This document shows, piece after piece, positions 37,501 through 50,189 of a DNA stretch of 64,000 nt. Each line of letters starts with the position of its first letter. Position 1 is the stretch's first letter. Origin of the DNA: Ricinus communis. Taxonomy: Eukaryota; Streptophyta; Magnoliopsida; Malpighiales; Euphorbiaceae. Location of the stretch: the NCBI RefSeq assembly GCF_019578655.1, contig NC_063265.1, forward strand, positions 8,466,501 through 8,530,500, read 5' to 3'. The notes beneath the pieces were generated by a model that saw only the letters and a program-made list of their open reading frames with translations, searched no databases and was not told where the DNA came from. The translations under genes and the position numbers were made by a program.

Positions 37501-37828
37501 ATAAGTGTGACTAGTTGTATAGTATCTGAAAGAATGTAATCTCTGAAATTTTCCAATCTTCCAGAGCTAATTTAAGCTGTTAGTCTTTCTACTTTCCGCT
37601 GTAGCATCTCCACACATTATGTCTTTCAGATTGTTATGATTCTTCATGCCTGTGATGTGCACATAATTTAAGTTTCAATTGTAAGTAAGTCTGATGAAAG
37701 AAAAATATTCTCAGCTTCTGCAGCTGCTGCATGGAGATGGTGACTGATGTGGCATAAATGGAAGAATTTCATGTACAGTTTCTCCAATTTTACCATATCT
37801 TTGCCGGGGATTAATAGCAAAATTGTAA
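34501..37828 (+). other. 5' leader and leader introns of the acetyltransferase gene (inferred)
   Basis: A CT-rich leader around 34520-34571 ends at a good donor (GATGAG|GTATGT). A non-coding exon is bounded by TTGCAG|ATC at 37023 and CGAT|GTAAGC at 37108. The open frames in between are short and match nothing. A long intron-bearing 5' UTR is the simplest reading, because the next recognisable coding exon starts at 37829. Confidence 0.4.
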
Positions 37829-39836
37829 ATGGTAAACCCAAAAATCTCCCACCGCCCAATTATATGCTACAGGCCAATACGGCCTTCTGATTTGGAAATT
37901 TTAGAGCAACTCCATGCAGATGTATTTCCTATAAGGTGGGTTGCACAATCTGTTAACCCTCACTTTTCCCTTTTCTTTCTTTATTGCAAGTAAAGACCTT
38001 TATATGTTTTAGTTGCTTTATGAAAAATGCATAATCTTTTTAGGTATGAGTCAGAGTTTTTCCAAAATGTTGTCAATGCACGTGATATTGTGTCCTGGGC
38101 AGCTGTTGATCGTAGTCGGCCTAATGGTCACAATGATGAGCTTATTGGATTTGTCACTGCAAGAATTGTGATGGCAAAAGACAGTGAGGTGGGTCTTCTA
38201 CATTTTTAAGGGTATGACTTGAATCTATCTTTCATTTAAACTATAGTATTGGATACAGAATTATTGGCTGCATTGCAAATTGTGCTATGTTTAATGAGCA
38301 TTTAATACTAAATATGTGTCTTGAGAAATTGAACTATTTATGACTATAACTTGATTGAGCTCATGCATTATTCTTTCTATACCTTTTATGATAGCACCAA
38401 GAGAAATGTTTTAAACTAATAAAATGTTCATGGTATCCTAATGTTAACTCATGATTGGAATTGGATTATATTTGTCCTTAACATATTTATCATTTGCTGC
38501 ATGCAAGCTATGTTGGGTGCTTGTGAGTTATATTTTTCATTGTGCATCTAGGGTGTATTTCTAACCAAAAAGGGTATCTACCTGCAGATAGGGGATTTGC
38601 TCAGGTATGACCCCTTAAAACCAGATCAAACACTAGTCTACATTCTGACACTTGGAGTGGTAGATACTTACAGAAATCTTGGTATAGGTATGGAGTTTCA
38701 CTCTCTTGGGCAGGCAATTTTCTTGTTTGACATATATTTTGAAAATTCTCAAGCTCTATTATTAATTATTTGGTTGTTTGATTTGCAGCAACTGCTCTTA
38801 TTCGTGAGGTTATCAAATATGCTTCAAGTATTCATATGTGCCGTGCTGTTTACTTGCATGTGATCTCATACAATAATCCTGCCATACATTTATACAGAAA
38901 AATGGCATTCAAATGTATACGAAGGTTGCAAGGCTTTTATCTGATCAACAGCCAGCATTATGACTCGTACTTGTTTGTTTACTATGTAAATGGCGGTCGT
39001 TCTCCTTGCTCTCCATTGTAAGTAGACAACAGTTTTATATTCCATCTTTCCAGTTATAACTTGCGTTAAATATACTCCTCTATTGACGGCCACAAGAATT
39101 AACAGGCATGGTTGCTTTATTTTCCTCTGTTTCCATCTTTTGTTGTGTCCAAGCTTATTTATGCGCCGTACTAACCTGTTTTTCAGAACTGTTATTATTA
39201 ATTAGCTTTTTAGTTCTTATGTGCTGTAAGATTGACATTAACTAGACATATATCTGAAAGCACTCAAAAATATTGGTGGCAGTTAGGTAGTTAGATTTGC
39301 TAATGATGAAGTTCAACTTGTTTTGTATTGGAACTTGTTCTCCAACATAAAGTTCAGGGAAGCCTTAATGTTGAGGCTTTATTTGTTGGAAGACTTGTTC
39401 TTGACTCCAAAATGCTGGGTCTGGCTTTTGTTTGTGGTCTAACAGGTACATTACGACATGGGTGCATGCAGACATCCTTTTGGCGGATGAACTTAACCTG
39501 ATATGTAGAGCTTTTGCTTAAATATATGCTTTAGCAATTACAGTGTCCATCTTCACTTTTTTTTTTCTTTGGAGAATATCCTTTGATCTGTTATGTTGGG
39601 GCAAGAATTGTTTCTAGAATTAACAAATATTGACTACTGGCGGTTGACTTGTCTGCAGGGAGCTGGTCACAGCCGTGGTGAGTTACATGAGGAATGGTCT
39701 TAGGTCAGTAACTGCAAGGCTATGTAAGAGCGAAGAGAAGCCAAAATGGCCAAAATGCAGAGAAACCCATTCTCTTATATCTATCCAGAACAAGAGAAAC
39801 CACACAACTGAATGTACGAGTTACGAATGCGTGTAA
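37829..39836 (+). CDS. MCC1-like: GNAT-family N-acetyltransferase, MCC1/NAA60-like (252 aa)
   Basis: Five exons: 37829-37935, 38044-38188, 38588-38687, 38789-39017, 39659-39836, giving 253 codons with TAA. The protein begins MVNPKISHRPIICYRPIRP and then RPSDLEILEQLH, the start of the GNAT domain. The acetyl-CoA binding loop is YRNLGIATALI (RNLGIA at 113-118). It is followed by AVYLHVISYNNPAIHLYRKM, the typical strand 5 and helix 4 region. This matches the plant family of Arabidopsis MCC1, described as a histone acetyltransferase affecting meiotic crossovers, and the Golgi-associated NAA60 N-terminal acetyltransferases. The C-terminal roughly 50 residues are basic and poorly conserved. A substrate cannot be assigned from sequence. 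Confidence 0.88.
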
Positions 39837-40697
39837 TAAGCTAAGCTTATTTCATTACCCGACTTCCATGAATTTGGGACTGTGTTACAGAGTTGTCTTT
39901 TACTCCTGCCCCGACACTGTAGTCTCTATTTGTTTTTTATTTCCCTCATAAAATCACCATGCTCTGTAATTATTTATATATATTGATACTGACATGTCCT
40001 TGTAATTCATTATGTTGATTTCATATACAAACACAAAACTACTTCTAACCCTTGTTCCCATTCATGTCCTTGTATCTAAACAGTTCATCAAATGCTAGGA
40101 AGAATAAAGTAAAGTTCAAGTAATTTGATAATAAAATTATCGTGAAAGGCAGTTATAATTATAAAAAGATTATACGATAATAACCTCTTTATATTAATAT
40201 CCATGCGTGAACTTGCAATTTTTTCAAAATTTGAATTAAGATGATTACTTTTCTTATTATTAATATTAGTGGATGGATGGAGAGAAAGAGATTTAATAAG
40301 TTTTCCATTGTTTTTTTTTTAAGAATATCAATCAAGCTGCTCAGATGACATTCCATATATATTTGATAATTGGTCTAAATTTTTCATAGTTTCGAGATTG
40401 AAGACCCTAAACATTCCTAGCCTCTCGAAACTGGAAATAGAATAAGAATCAGGTCCATTGTTCACCAGGATAATAAGAATCACTGTTTGGAACCCATAAA
40501 TCTGCCTGAATTTTAAAGAAATTCAATTAGCTTCTTCTGTGGTGTCAATTAATTGTATTTGTAAATATATTCTATCCTAAATCATATTGCTTTTAAGGAT
40601 TGATGTTCCACTAATATAGCCATTTTGATCCTCTAAATTAGACTACTCTAATTCTAGTGCATCAATATCATGCATCCATGCAAATCCTATACCTCCC
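39837..40697. other. 3' flank of the acetyltransferase gene and EXORDIUM-like promoter region
   Basis: No coding region is seen. The first 150-200 bases are the likely 3' UTR. Confidence 0.6.
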
Positions 40698-40704
40698 TAT
40701 AAAT
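40698..40704 (+). promoter_or_regulatory. TATA box of the EXORDIUM-like gene
   Basis: TATAAAT about 60 bases upstream of the start codon at 40761, leaving a leader of roughly 30 bases. Confidence 0.6.
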
Positions 40705-40760
40705 TTTTTTTATCTTCCATGCACTAATCCTAATTCAAAACGATACATAAATTCTTGTCA

Positions 40761-42013
40761 ATGGCGTCTTCTCTCCAAAATCTTTCCCCTATTATTGTTC
40801 TATCTCTCTGCTTCCTCCTCCCTTCATGTCTCAGCATCACCGCTCCCCCCGCCACCCCCGTCCTAACCCACCACGGCGGCCCTCTCCTGACCGGAAATCT
40901 GAATCTCGCAATCATATGGTACGGTCAATTTGGCCATAAACACAAGAAATTACTTAGAAGATTTATTAAATCTTTGAATTATAATGGGGCTGCCAACTTA
41001 GAGCCTCAAGTGTCTCAATGGTGGAATGTTGTTGAGGGGTTTCAAGAGGCTGCTGGTAAAGGTAAAGGCCCTATTAAGGTCCGTGTGGCGAAGCAAGTAA
41101 CTGATACCAGTTACGCAATGGGAAATGTCATTACTGCTGAATATGTTAAGATTCTAAAACAGAAGGTGGCTGGTGCTGGTATTCCTGTTATTTTCACTGC
41201 CAAGGATGTTTCAGTGCAAGGCTTGTGCATGGGCAAATGTGCATCCCACGGAATTAGTGGTAACTTGAGATTTTTCCTTTCTATTGTCTTCTATTTATAA
41301 ATAAATAAGAAATATTGTCATATAAGTTCTAATCAGTCCACGGAAAGCATAAGGATTAGTTCAAAGTGGCAATTACAATTTGCTCCATGGCTAACAGAAT
41401 TCCGGAGGTAATTTCTGAATGCATAGGCCGAACATATATGGAGTGCTCCTGTTAGTTCACCTAATAGGAAGATAGACTCTTTAGTGAGCATTTGGAAGAA
41501 GTTGACGTCAACATTGCTGACATTTGGTTTAAACCCAAAAATGATGCTCCTTGTTTGGTCGATTTGAGATAAGGCACAGTCTTAATTCTCTTTTTGGAAA
41601 TTGCAGATGATCAACCATTTCTTATAGTTGGCAACCCAGAAATTGAATGTCCAGGGGAATGTGCATGGCCATTCCACAAGGCAGACACAGGTCCAGTAGG
41701 TGCTGTATTGAAGCCGCCAAATGGCCATGTGGCCGGAGATGCTATGGTCATTGCCTTTGCACAGGGACTAGTTGATCTTGTTACCAACCCATTTAAGACA
41801 GGATTTTTCCACGATAATATCAGGGACCCTGTTGAGGCTAGTGAAGCTTGCCGTGGCATTTTTGGAAGTGGAGCACTGGTTGGGAACGCCGGAAAGATAA
41901 GAATCGACCCCGCAACTGGTGGCGCTTTTAATGCACATGGATCAAATGGGAACAAGTTCTTACTCCCTGCTATATGGAATCCTAAAACAAAGTCATGCTT
42001 TACCCTAATGTAA
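40761..42013 (+). CDS. EXL: EXORDIUM-like secreted protein (301 aa)
   Basis: Exons 40761-41259 and 41607-42013 join in phase 1, giving 302 codons with TAA. The start ATGGCGTCTTC gives an N-terminal hydrophobic signal peptide (about residues 1-25, IIVLSLCFLLPSCLS). The phosphate-induced/EXORDIUM domain fills the rest: THHGGPLLTGNLNLAIIWYG (37-56), VSQWWNVVEGF, CAWPFHKADTGP, NGHVAGDAMVIAFAQ and the C-terminal CFTLM. EXORDIUM proteins are cell-wall or apoplastic factors linked to brassinosteroid-dependent growth and carbon status. Many EXO-family genes have no intron, and this one has one of 347 bp. An in-frame Met codon just two codons upstream is an alternative start. Paralogue number is not assigned. 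Confidence 0.92.
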
Positions 42014-42645
42014 CTTCCTAATGTATGTATCTTGTATCATACATAGGCAGAGGAGAGAAGTAAATTTCTTTTGGCTTGTCATTTTTCCTTCTTTTTTTCC
42101 CAGGACGAGAGGAAAAAAATAGAAAATATTCTGAGAATCTGAATTTGTATAGGTCTCACTTATTGACAAAATTTTTACCAAGATAAAATAATTCTTCTGT
42201 ACATATGGAGTATGTTCTAGTGAGCATTTATCTTATGATGTGATTTACTAAGAACAGTTTTATTATACTTCTTTTTCTTTTCTGAATAAGCATAATTTTA
42301 CAATCAATAACTTTCTTACAAGTAATCTTCTGGTTTAAAACCCAATAAACATATGGGTGATACATTCTTTAAATGGAAAAAGAAAAGGAAGGATCAGTTA
42401 TATTGCTTTCTTTCTAATTACATTGTAAAGGACATAATATGTCTCTCCACCACATGCAAAAAAATCGACTTCGAAACACGACTACAAATCAATAACTACA
42501 TAACCAGAAGAAGTTTCCATAATTAAGAACTAATTAACATAATCGCAAGCTTTAAGATAAACATCAAAACAGAGCCCTAAACTACCCTCCGAGAATCAAT
42601 CGAGAAACTGTTAGAGAATCATAAGAACAAAACCAAGAAACATCT
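42014..42645. other. Convergent 3' flanks of the EXORDIUM-like and ELF1 genes
   Basis: No coding region. The sequence should hold both 3' UTRs. Confidence 0.65.
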
Positions 42646-42897
42646 TCAATGTTTGTTGACTCGCTCACACTCGTCAATCCATTCGCTGTAGATGTCGATA
42701 GGTTCAGTTAAACGATTGATTTTAGTCCCGAAGCTTTCTGTGCAGATATGGCATTCAGCTTCACCGACCCACACCTTCTTGTCAATGTCGCAAGTGACAC
42801 TGTCGGGATGGTTGCAGAATGGGCAAGTGAAGGCAGTTGCGAGTTTCTCCACTCGCATTGGCTTCTTAGCAGCACGCTTTGTTCTTCTTCTTGCCAT
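42646..42897 (-). CDS. ELF1: Transcription elongation factor 1 homologue, ELF1/ELOF1 (83 aa)
   Basis: A single-exon gene of normal family length. A basic N-terminus (ARRRTKRAAKK) is followed by a zinc ribbon with cysteines at 25, 28, 49 and 52 (CPFC and CHIC). The highly conserved tail LTEPIDIYSEWIDECERVN follows. Elf1 binds RNA polymerase II near the downstream DNA and helps elongation through chromatin. The start at 42897 matches family alignment, and a TATA box lies 100 bases upstream. Divergently oriented with the THO7 gene. Confidence 0.96.
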   Translation of the reverse strand: MARRRTKRAAKKPMRVEKLATAFTCPFCNHPDSVTCDIDKKVWVGEAECHICTESFGTKINRLTEPIDIYSEWIDECERVNKH

Positions 42898-42996
42898 TGT
42901 GAAACTCTCTCGACTGATAGAAAGAAGAGTCTAGTAAGAAAGCGGAAACTTGATGGAGATTTGGCTGATGCTGCTTGTAGACAGAGAATAGAGCGG

Positions 42997-43004
42997 TTTA
43001 TATA
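42997..43004 (-). promoter_or_regulatory. TATA box of the ELF1 gene
   Basis: TATATAAA on the minus strand, 100 bases upstream of the start codon. Confidence 0.55.
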
Positions 43005-44192
43005 AGTTTGGAATCCTGACATGAATAGGATTTTCAGCTTGGCGGTGGTTCGTTTTCCTTTTATTAATTGTCGTTTTAAGCAGCAAAACAAGTCGTTTTA
43101 TGTTTGTGGGCTCTTTTGCAAAATAAGAAAATCGAGGTACCAACCAGCGAGCTTAATCTGGTTTAGGCTAATTCTAATCCTACTCTCATGTGTGGGTTCT
43201 ATCTTGGACTGTATGAAATCTCAAGTTATAACTAAAAGCTGAGACTAATCAAGCTACCAGATTAATTAATATTAAATATTAATCTTGGATCAATGTTGGG
43301 TTTTACTATTCATAAATACATAGACTATATGATCATGGTGGTAATATCAAATAACTTAGCAATATTATTAACCAAGAAACTACGAATATTAATAAGTTTA
43401 TATCAACATATTTATGATCAAGAAATCACTCACTAGTTTGCTAATTATAATTTCATAAAAGAAAAGAAAAGGTTAGCTTCTTTTTTTTTTCAAGAAATAA
43501 AGTTAGCCAATTATAATGTTTGCTTATTTTTTTATTTATTAAAATGAATTACTTTTAAAATATGATTGGTTAGATCCATTAAAATTCTAACTGAAAGACC
43601 GTTAGTCAAAGCAGTCAATGGCGTTAAGAATAAAAAGTTGCTGTCAAGCCCAAGAGGCCCAATATAAAACAACCAATGGGTTAAAACGGATACTTGATGA
43701 GCCGAAGTAATCCAATTAGAGAGATCAAACATGTCGACCTTAGGGCTCTACTCAGATCAACAATAATCAGAATCTCAGAGAGCATCCTTTCCAATCCGAG
43801 CTGATTCCGAGTTAACTAAGTGGCATTCGCGCTAGGCCTCTGTCTTCCTCGCTTGTAAGGTACCGAAATTTCTCTCTCTCACTCTCTACATATTTATGAT
43901 GTATTTTGATCTTCTTAGTGCGAAATTACAACTCTTTATATTGCTTCAGTGTTGAATTTGATCGTCTTTAACTTTAATTGCTTCCATTTTATCTTGATTT
44001 TGTCGTTGTGCGATCAGCTGCCCTTGCTCGGATTAGATCATGTGCAAGAATCCAATTTTCATGAATTTTTTTATTTTTTTTTTATTGTAATTGTTGTCTT
44101 GATTTTAGACTTTCCAAACACACTCTTAATGCTTTTTGTTTTTCTTTTAATTAATTCGATAGGGTTTGAGATAAAAGTGAGCAATATATCAG
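43005..44192. promoter_or_regulatory. Shared divergent promoter region of ELF1 and THO7
   Basis: Separates the two divergent genes. GGCCCA at 43656-43661 and AAGCCCA at 43646-43652 are site-II-like elements common in housekeeping promoters, close to the THO7 side. A likely THO7 leader exon ends near 43856-43859 (CTT|GTAAGG or GTAAG|GTACC). The leader intron would end at TCGATAG before 44163. Confidence 0.5.
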
Positions 44193-45631
44193 ATGTTGAA
44201 AGGGAGGAAAATTTCAGGAAGAGGAGAAACAGTAGCAGCAAACTATGCTTTTGGGCCTTTAGAAGATGATATTGTAATAAAACATAGGTTACTTACCCGT
44301 ACAACAACTACTCGTGGTGAACCTCCATTGAAAAAGCTTCAAAAAAAGTTCACTTCTTTTGTTGTTGAAGTTGAAAAGAATGATGAGGATAACTACAATG
44401 ACTGTGTTCGGCTTTCAAAAGCATTCTTGCAAGAGTTATCGACTTTTGAGATTCCACTTCTTAAAAGTAAAGCTGTGATCGATGCCAATTTGAGAGAGAA
44501 GGAGAATTTTACCGAGTTGATTGATGAGATCACTAGGCAGATTTCACAGGCGCAAGATGATATTGAGGATTTGAAGAAGCAGCTTGAGGAGAGTAAAATT
44601 GAAAGGCAACATAAGGAGGAGTGTGAGGCTATCAGGAAATTGATTGCTATGCAACCACCAAGGTCGGAGACACAGAAGCTTATAGAAGATTTGGAGAAAG
44701 AGATTGCTGGTTTGGAGGCAGAGAATATCGCTGGTTCGAGGTTGCTGGAGCTTCGAAAGAAACAGTTTGCCCTTTTGTTGCATGTGGTATGCTGCAGTTT
44801 TATTTATTTGTTTATTTTTTTCTTAAGCTGTGCTTTGTTCATATACTCTGGTGATTTTCTATGTTGTGATTTTTTTTTTCTGCTATGTTTTATTGACTGA
44901 GACTTCTCTTGGGAGGCCTTATCGTGTCAGATTATCACTTGTTCTGGCCATATATATCAAAATTTAGCATCTACAAAATGAAAAGGTAGTTGATAAAAGG
45001 TAGAACAACTGCTGAATTTCAGAGGGGTCTAATGTAACTTCGGAATTGAGTTGAAAATAGATTGATGCTTCTGGTTTTATCTGAACTCTTAATTGGCTGT
45101 GTTTTAAAATGTGCATGCATCATTGCATCTTTTTGAACCAATGCCACTGGTATAAATGCATTAGGTTAGATATCAAGGAAGGAAAATATAGAAGTAATCC
45201 AACTGACATTCGCCCTTTGTTTTCTCTTTCTTCATTCTCGACTTAGCTTTAATCTTTGTCTTACAAGATTGTTAATATACTTGTATGTGGTTGCTACTCC
45301 GTGACTTTTTCATATGATTAGAAGTTGCCAGAGCTGTCTGACAGATAATTAAATCTCTTTCTATTGAAGTAATATGGCATTAACGTTTTAGAATGCTGTA
45401 TTTGCATTGGACAGGCTGGGTGCTATCATAGATTCTGTATTATGTGATCAATCTGCTTGCCTGTTTCCATCAGTGTTGTCTTTAACATCTCTGCAGGTAG
45501 ATGAGTTGCAAAACAGTATAGAGGAAGATCAAAAGAATTTGATTGAGGAGATGAGAATGGCAACTGAGGATCAGAAAAATGGGATGGAGGATGCAGATGG
45601 TGGCTCAGAAGCAATGGCTGTTGATCAGTGA
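44193..45631 (+). CDS. THO7: THO complex subunit 7 (242 aa)
   Basis: Exons 44193-44786 and 45497-45631 join in phase 0 (CATGTG|GT...AG|GTAGATGAG), giving 243 codons with TGA. The protein starts [12 protein letters not shown] and contains [20 protein letters not shown], characteristic of THO7. It is then almost entirely coiled coil (about residues 95-225), rich in Glu, Lys and Leu, ending in an acidic tail AMAVDQ. THO7 is a structural subunit of the THO part of TREX, which couples transcription to mRNA packaging and export. An alternative donor 3 bases earlier would remove one Val. Divergent neighbour: ELF1. Confidence 0.92.
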
Positions 45632-47038
45632 CATACTCTATCCATCCTGCGATTTGGTGGTGCTGTGCTTTTCAAGACCTTATATGTTCTCTAGCCAGAT
45701 TGCATAAATTTCTTTTGTAGTAAAAAATTGGAAATGTAGCTTTGCTCTTCTGTTGTAATATATAGGCAACAACTTGAAATTGAAAATTTTCTGTAGCTGT
45801 TGTTGTCCTGCATATTTCCACATTGTGTTGTGAGAAAATTCTCATCTCCTTTAATTCCCACCAAATTTCTTGATCCATTATTATTCAGTTAGGGTCTAAA
45901 ATTTTCTTTCTACTAACTCTATAACGCTCAACTCTGTTGGTATATGTGTAATTGTGGAGCCTCCATGAATACAAGCTAATCAGTAGGCTGGCACCAACTT
46001 CTTTAGGAGTGTCATTATAAGTTTATCATTTTAGCTACAAATTAAGCATTCAAAGTCCTCAAGAGGAGCTAAATTGAATATAAAAGGCCCTACGCCATAA
46101 AGTTGAAAAGTTAAGGTCGAGTGCTAAAGTCAGAGAAGTTTCTTATTTCTGCGACTGTGGTTAAAGTTGCTTAAGGAGGAAAAATAAAACCTGCCGGAGC
46201 AGATCAGGAAAAAATAAGAAAAGAAAATCTTATTCTGGGCATAAGCCATAAAATTAATTTTTCAAATAATGATATTGAGTCGTATAAATACAAAAAATGT
46301 ATTACCATTTGTTTCTCAATTTTGTTGGTGTTTTTTCTTATTTTTTGTAGCTAGTTAATTAGTTAAAATACATCCTTACAACATTTGCCCTTGGGTTAGA
46401 ATTGCATACTGATTGATGTGCTTCATTGTAGCAGGTAGTTCATTTTTCCTTTTCTGGCAATGAGATGCCCCCATAAGACTTCATATTGGTTTTATGATGC
46501 ATAAATCATCAGTTGTGTCTACATTCTCAATGCGAAATTCCTTCTAGCACGTTCCTGTATAATTCTCAAAGTTCCAAGCTAAACAGCAGAAGCAATTTTT
46601 AATTTATTATGAGTCCATGTGATTGTATAATAATTTCTTTTCAAAAGTTCTAATATTTAATTTATCCATTCGCTTTTATTTTCACAGTTAGAACTATAGT
46701 AATGTAAAATCCCATATCAGATATCCACCTTCCACAAAAATTTGCTTCTTTTTAGATAGCATTTCATCATGGATCTTTATGAACTTCTCTTTGTAACCAT
46801 CCGCTACTTTGTTGTTCCCATCTCAATTGAAGCAAAGCCAACAATTTCAAAACCAAAACGAGCAAATTACATCACAACAGACGTACACTGATATTTTTCT
46901 TTTCTTTTACAGATACTTTAGCTTCTTAAATTATTAGTAGCATGGACTAATTAATTTAAATTGTATAATGTTTTTTACTCTGATGTATTCTGTAATGAAA
47001 AATAGAGAAAGTCCATGAGGAATATTAATACAAACACT
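45632..47038. other. Intergenic, convergent 3' flanks, no gene seen
   Basis: The THO7 3' UTR is probably the first 200-250 bases. The rest is AT-rich with no recognisable coding. Confidence 0.65.
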
Positions 47039-47911
47039 CTATGCGGTACTGGAATTCTTGTCAATGAGATACTTCCCAATGGTTTCAGCCATGATCTCAA
47101 GCTGCTTGGTAGAGACGAAAGAAGCAAGCTCGGGTTTGGTCTCATCCATCTCATACTCTATTGTGGATCTGATAATACTTGATTCAGCAGCAGCATCATC
47201 CTTCTCAATGATCTCCAAGCGAATACGAACATGATCAAACCCAAGATCTTTGTAGCCTCCTTCGATGATTTCTGTTTCCTTCACACGGTTGTCGTCGTCC
47301 ATCTTTGTATATATTTCCTTCATGTAACCACTTCCAGGCGTTCCTGACAGATCATCCACATAATACATCAATTTAACAAATGAGTTTAACATCTAGCTTC
47401 ATCGCACATTAAAGTGAACAGTACCCTAACTAATTCCATCAAGCATTTCTAAAGCATAGAACCTAACAATTAGATAATGAAATAGCCAGAACAGGAGGGC
47501 CAAGACAAGCTGATCATGCAGCAGCTTTTCTATGCAGAAATCATAGTTAAAATCAAGTGTGATATGTACCCAATACCCCATTATGGCTAAAAAAAACTAA
47601 TTGACAAAATCTTACAGTTCCATTGACTAGCTAGTAGTCAATTTAGCTCAAAAAACCAAACCAAAATATACGTGAAAGCGAAAATATAAACGCGCCAAAT
47701 TAAACAATTGGTCCATGAATTGATTACCAGGAGGAAATGTAAGTTTCATAATAGTACCAACACCACCATCACCTTCTACAACCTCTACTTTACCAACAAC
47801 GTTACCAAGTAGCTCATCAACAAGTCTTCCAAACTCAAGTCCTCGGTAAGCATCCCATGCAATACTCGCCGGAACTCCCACCGGAGTCTCCACTGATTCC
47901 TGGCCTCGCAT
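47039..47911 (-). CDS. PR-10/Bet v 1 family protein, norcoclaurine-synthase-like, copy A (162 aa)
   Basis: Exons 47911-47728 and 47343-47039 join in phase 1, inside the Gly codon of PPG|TPGSG, the conserved intron position of PR-10 genes. The glycine-rich loop EGDGGVGT is at residues 46-53, followed by EIIEGGYKDLGF and a C-terminal helix ending ETIGKYL. Bet v 1 folds form a hydrophobic pocket. Relatives include (S)-norcoclaurine synthase, but here the site aligned with its catalytic Lys appears to be Arg (IIRSTIEYE), so that activity is unlikely. A 19-base T tract sits 24 bases upstream of the ATG. An in-frame upstream Met does not lead to conserved sequence and is not used. Tandem copy B lies at 50190-51558. 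Confidence 0.9.
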
Positions 47912-50189
47912 TGCTTTCTTGATTCTTGTTCTTTTTTTTTTTTTTTTTTTTTTGGGTTTTAAAACACATATATACATACAAAGTCTTGGATAAGAATTAT
48001 CTACAATGCACTGGAAAGCCATTTGTGACCATACTTCGTGCCCTCATAAATTGTCCATAAATCTGCGGAGAGAATCAATTTTTGTGACCCGCACAATATT
48101 ATATTTCCTGATATCTGCGTCACCGTGAATAATGTGATCCCTTTTACCTATACAGGCAAGCATAAATAATTCTATTCATGGCCAGTTGCTTTTTTGCTTA
48201 AGCACCTTACAGTTATTGCTGAAAGTTGCGTAGTTAGAAAATGGAAGATGTGCTTTCTGATGGAACATATAATAAAAATTAGTAATAATAATAATAATAA
48301 TAATAAGAGTTAATTAGAAAAGGAAATTGTGAGCCTTTTCACTCTTTCTTAATTTAATATTATATTTCAATTTTATCTATATTAGGCATAAATCTTTAAT
48401 TTCTTATTAAATACATCAGTTAAGAATTCAGTATACTTTTAATTGATATATTGTTGAAATTGAGCTATTTCACAAACATGACGAATCAAAACTCACACTT
48501 TTATTTAATTGCAAAAGAAATATGAATTTTAGGGTGTGTTTGCTTAAAAATAATTTTTTTTTAATTTTTATTTTTAAAATTAAAAAAAAATAAAAAGAAT
48601 CATTTAAATAGAAAATTTCTAAAACATATCTACTTATTATTATATAAGAGAAAAAGTATTCTTTTATTTAAATAATATTTTAAGTTTAAAAGATAAACTT
48701 ATAATACATGAAATAACAATTTTTTATATAAAATATATGTTAAATTTATTTTTTAAAGTGCATGTGTTCCATTTCGATAGGTATTTCATACTTCCATTAT
48801 CTGAAAGCACCAAAGAAAGAAAAGAAAAAGGAAAGAAGAATATCATTGAATTCTGATATGTAAAGAAAAGTCAATATCATAATTTTGATGGAAGTTAAAA
48901 AGAAAGTTGAATTGTATAAATCAAGATTATCAAGTTGCTAAATTTTGTCGGCAGGGACTGGAAATTTTCTTCAGTTCAGGACGAAAGCATTTAGTTTTCA
49001 TTTTCACTACGAATGAAAGAAATGAGTTCCATTTGTAGAATCTGTACTATGAAGCCTATCATTTTTGTTCTTGTTTTTTTGGTATGCATGAGTTGGGTTT
49101 TTTGTATAACTCATATCTGTCCTTTAATATTTTTATAATTTTATTATGATTTAATATACCAATAAAAGATTAGGGTCATTAGTTTAATACTTTTTCACAT
49201 TTCTAATCCTAATTCAAGATCATAAACCTCAAATTTCAAATATCTCATTACTATATACCACATTATTTTTTCATATTTACATTATTTATAATATTTTTCA
49301 TTCTTTCATTTTCTTTAATTTATAATATTTATCTCTTAACTTTTGTCTAATATATAAGTTGCCTTTTATACTTAATTTATTGGGCTAGAATCTCCTTACA
49401 TTTTGAAAATCAATGAAATCAAAGGACGAAATTAACAAATAAAATATAATTTGGTCTTTAATTCTTTTATTAAAATTACAACTATAGTACCTAACTAAAT
49501 TATTAATTAACAATTCTGAATTACAAAAAATAAAAAATATTCTTTTATTTTATAATTTATAACATTTTTTTATTTAATTAATTTTAATACTTCAAATTTA
49601 AAGTCTATGACGATTTAAAATTAAAGTTTATGAATTCTCAATATGTTACTAAATGTAAGTGCTTGTAATTAACATAATCTACTTAATTATTGAATAATAA
49701 AAATTGTAATGGAATGACTTTATAATATGAATTTATAAAATAAAAATTATAATTTTTAAATGTAAAAGAGATGCTAATATAATATATATAAAAATGCAAG
49801 AGACAAATAATAATTATTCCAACTTAAAATAATATTATTAATTCTTAAATATTTGATATTATATATCTTAATTTATACAAAAAGATCAACAATCCACTGA
49901 GAATTGATATATGATATAACAAATAATAAATATCTTTGTATCACGAATTCTTAATAAATATTTACTTGTAACGGATGTGAAGAGGTAAAGCTAATAATTA
50001 TAAACTCATGAATTAATTTTTTTATGTTTTTTAATAAAAAAAAGTCATATATAAATAAAAGATAACAATAACAAAATAAAGAAAAAATAATTCTATGGAC
50101 TAAAAATATGTCGACATTAATTCTCGTCCATACCTTTTAAAGTTTTAGCATCATAAATAATAAATAAAAATTCTTTTTTCTAAGTTGCT
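47912..50189. other. Intergenic between the PR-10-like copies, no gene seen
   Basis: Begins with the leader and promoter of copy A (TATATA near 47970). The rest is AT-rich with a (TAA)n at 48283-48306 and many A/T tracts. Confidence 0.65.
48283..48306. repeat. (TAA)8 microsatellite
   Basis: Uninterrupted TAA run of 24 bases. Confidence 0.9.

Noticed and set aside
41611..41955. 114-codon minus-strand frame
   Set aside because: Antisense of the EXORDIUM-like second exon, with no independent motif.
47912..48022. Upstream in-frame extension of PR-10-like copy A
   Set aside because: The extension runs through a T tract into a Lys-rich stretch absent from copy B. The Met at 47911 matches the family start.
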